Origin: Candidatus Thiodiazotropha sp. (ex Myrtea sp. 'scaly one' KF741663)
GTDB taxonomy: Bacteria; Pseudomonadota; Gammaproteobacteria; Chromatiales; Chromatiaceae
Direction: 5' to 3'
Assembly: GCA_025655555.1 (NCBI GenBank)
Contig: JAHXIQ010000001.1
Location: forward strand, 186,001-250,000
Length of the DNA stretch: 64,000 nucleotides
The notes beneath the pieces were generated by a model. It searched no databases and had not been told where the DNA came from. It was given only the letters and a program-made list of their open reading frames with translations. This document shows positions 62,348 to 64,000 of this stretch, piece by piece. Within the stretch, counting starts at the first letter, position 1, and every line of letters starts with the position of its first letter. The position numbers were made by a program, and so were the translations under genes.

Positions 62348-62920
62348 CTAATCCTCTTTAGCGCGTGAGACATACTCGGCAGAGCGCGTGTCGACCTTGA
62401 TCGCCTCACCAATCTGCACGAACAGAGGCACGCGCACGACGGCTCCTGTCTCTAGCGTGGCAGGCTTACCGCCGCTGCCAGAGGTATCACCCTTCAGGCC
62501 GGGATCGGTATCGGTGATTGTCAGGACCACAAATTTAGGTGGCTCAACAATGATGGGGGCGCCGTTCCATAGGGTCACGGTGCAGAGATCCTGCTCTTTT
62601 AGCCATTTAATACTCTCACCCACTGCAGCCTTATCGGCACTGACCTGTTCAAAGGTGTCCGGGTCCATGAAGTACCAGAACTCACCATCCGCATACAGAT
62701 ACTGCATATCGGTCTCGTGGACATCGGCAGCCTCTACCGACTCACCGGATTTGAAGGTCTTCTCCAACACACGGCCGGTCTTGAGATTGCGGATCTTCAC
62801 CCGATTGAAGGCCTGCCCTTTGCCAGGCTTGACGAATTCGTTTTCAATAATGGAGCAGGGATCGCCATCCAGCATGATCTTCAACCCACCCTTAAACTCA
62901 CTGGTGCTATAACTAGCCAT
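62348..62920 (-). CDS. efp: Translation elongation factor EF-P
   Basis: ATG at 62920 with GAGGA five bases upstream gives 190 residues, the usual length. A longer frame to 63238 is antisense to epmB and is rejected. The modification loop [19 protein letters not shown] places Lys34 where EpmA attaches beta-lysine. Domain II ([16 protein letters not shown]) and the C-terminal [20 protein letters not shown] follow. EF-P relieves ribosome stalling at polyproline. Its start codon overlaps that of the divergent epmB gene within CATG. Confidence 0.97.
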   Translation of the reverse strand: MASYSTSEFKGGLKIMLDGDPCSIIENEFVKPGKGQAFNRVKIRNLKTGRVLEKTFKSGESVEAADVHETDMQYLYADGEFWYFMDPDTFEQVSADKAAVGESIKWLKEQDLCTVTLWNGAPIIVEPPKFVVLTITDTDPGLKGDTSGSGGKPATLETGAVVRVPLFVQIGEAIKVDTRSAEYVSRAKED

Positions 62921-63959
62921 GTCTTCCTCACGAAACAGATCGATTGCGGCGCACATCATACCTGAGTGCGAAGCAAGTTTGCAGACACCCGATTGGCAAC
63001 AGGCGCTCTCCAGGGCCTTCACCGACCTGTCTTCACTGCTTGAGTACCTCCAGTTGGATAGCTGCGAGTCACTCGACACACTGCAAGCCTCGCAGGATTT
63101 CAGCCTCAGAGTACCGAGAGCGTTCGCCGCCCTGATGCAACCGGGCGATGTCCACGATCCGTTACTCAGGCAGGTCCTTCCCCTGGCGGAAGAGATGTCT
63201 CTGGCACCGGGATTCACAGGTAATCCGGTCGGTGACAAAGAGTCAGAGGCCTGTCCAGGTCTACTGCATAAGTACCAGGGCCGCGCCCTGATCGTCGCTA
63301 CCGGCGCCTGTGCCGTGCACTGCCGGTACTGTTTTCGTCGTCACTACGCCTACTCCAATGGCTCCGCCTCTCCCCGCCAATGGATGAGGATTCTGGACTA
63401 TCTGCGGAAGCACAATGAGATTGAAGAGGTCATCCTCAGTGGCGGTGATCCGTTGATGGTGAATGACGAGAGACTGGCCGACTGGCTGGAGCAACTTGAA
63501 TCACTGCCCCAGATTAAACGACTTCGTCTGCACACCCGTTTGCCGGTGGTGCTGCCACAAAGGATCGGCCCACAACTGATTGGGCTTTTAACCCGCGGCC
63601 GTTTCGAAACCGTGATCGTTATTCATGCCAACCACCCCAACGAGCTCTCGCCACAGGTGGCTGAGGCCATGGGGCAATTGAAAGCGGCAGGTATCACCCT
63701 GTTAAATCAGTCTGTACTGCTGAAGGGCGTGAATGACAAGGCGGAGACCCTTGTAAAGTTAAGTGAGCGGCTGTTCAGCATTGGCGTCCTGCCCTACTAC
63801 CTTCATCTGCTCGACCGGGTGGCGGGCGCTGCCCACTTTGAGGTGGAAGAGACACGCGCACTCGAGATCCAACAAGCCTTGCGAGCCCGGCTGCCCGGTT
63901 ATCTGGTGCCGAGAATGGTGCGGGAAATTGCGGGAGAGCTTTCAAAAATACCGGTTTAA
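62919..63959 (+). CDS. epmB: EF-P beta-lysylation protein EpmB (lysine 2,3-aminomutase family)
   Basis: The 346-residue radical-SAM protein has the cluster motif [15 protein letters not shown] (CxxxCxxC) near residues 130-140, the [20 protein letters not shown] segment, and [10 protein letters not shown]. It converts alpha-lysine to beta-lysine for EF-P. ATG at 62919 shares two bases with the efp start codon on the other strand and has no Shine-Dalgarno, so it may be leaderless or start elsewhere. The N-terminal 20 residues are not obviously conserved. The gene is complete, ending 41 bases before the window edge. Confidence 0.94.
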   Translation: MSSSRNRSIAAHIIPECEASLQTPDWQQALSRAFTDLSSLLEYLQLDSCESLDTLQASQDFSLRVPRAFAALMQPGDVHDPLLRQVLPLAEEMSLAPGFTGNPVGDKESEACPGLLHKYQGRALIVATGACAVHCRYCFRRHYAYSNGSASPRQWMRILDYLRKHNEIEEVILSGGDPLMVNDERLADWLEQLESLPQIKRLRLHTRLPVVLPQRIGPQLIGLLTRGRFETVIVIHANHPNELSPQVAEAMGQLKAAGITLLNQSVLLKGVNDKAETLVKLSERLFSIGVLPYYLHLLDRVAGAAHFEVEETRALEIQQALRARLPGYLVPRMVREIAGELSKIPV

Positions 63960-64000
63960 CCTGCAGATGAGGACGGGTGACTGTCCTCATCCCCAAATGC

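Noticed and set aside
62921..63238. EF-P frame extended upstream by about 106 residues
   Set aside because: The extra part is antisense to epmB. EF-P of 190 residues with a strong ribosome site starts at 62920.

Overview
The window looks like chromosomal DNA of a gammaproteobacterium. The evidence is the housekeeping synteny: iscR-S-U-A-hscB-hscA preceded by suhB/trmJ/cysE, yajC-secD-secF, queA-tgt, an efp/epmA/epmB cassette and a psd operon. The mix of rhodanese, c-type cytochrome lipoproteins, DUF3187 and an Agl/Glt-like machine would suit a free-living or symbiotic sulfur-oxidising Chromatiales-type lineage; that placement is inference. No plasmid, phage or CRISPR signature and no transposase gene was seen.

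Layout. (1) 1-7.5 kb: the Fe-S cluster assembly operon, read leftwards as trmJ-cysE-iscRSUA-hscBA, with an IscR-type operator in front of iscR; suhB is divergent. (2) 7.9-11.2 kb: yajC-secD-secF. (3) 11.4-23.0 kb: an uncharacterised envelope redox block. A leftward operon encodes a two-heme PD40 lipoprotein, two small outer-membrane barrels, a TlpA thioredoxin, a DUF4266 lipoprotein and a DUF3570 barrel. A divergent operon encodes a one-heme protein, a two-heme LamG lipoprotein and a Tat-exported DUF1501-like protein. (4) 23.0-33.3 kb: a DUF3187 protein, then a nine-gene operon for a proton-driven trans-envelope machine like the Myxococcus Agl-Glt/Nfs family (TPR lipoproteins, ExbB, two ExbD, AgmX/PglI-type TonB-like protein). 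(5) 33.3-34.9 kb: apbE between two MITE-like elements. (6) 34.9-37.3 kb: tgt and queA with a candidate small RNA between them.

(7) 37.5-41.0 kb: an alpha/beta hydrolase, a GGDEF-EAL protein and tRNA-Leu(CAA). (8) 41.2-45.9 kb: a four-gene module (TM/Sel1-like protein, vWA protein, ABC ATPase, FtsX-like permease) resembling the TagT/TagS/PpkA-vWA part of type VI secretion signalling, without any T6SS gene. (9) 45.9-50.9 kb: RNA-related genes (truC, RRM protein, Csp, DEAD-box helicase, small basic protein). (10) 51-53.3 kb: an Ig-repeat lipoprotein. (11) 53.7-57.2 kb: aminotransferase, rhodanese, Sco-like protein and psd. (12) 57.3-61.1 kb: arsR-arsM, then the murein enzymes MepK and LdtD. (13) 61.3-64 kb: epmA, efp and epmB.

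Two things stand out. The order known from Pseudomonas (queA-tgt-yajC-secDF-suhB-trmJ-cysE-isc) is kept on one strand, but about 23.7 kb of envelope genes sit between tgt and yajC. A short inverted-repeat element with TA duplications is present in four clear copies and two remnants; it lies at gene borders, twice supplies the G of a stop codon, and once supplies the C-terminus of a protein.
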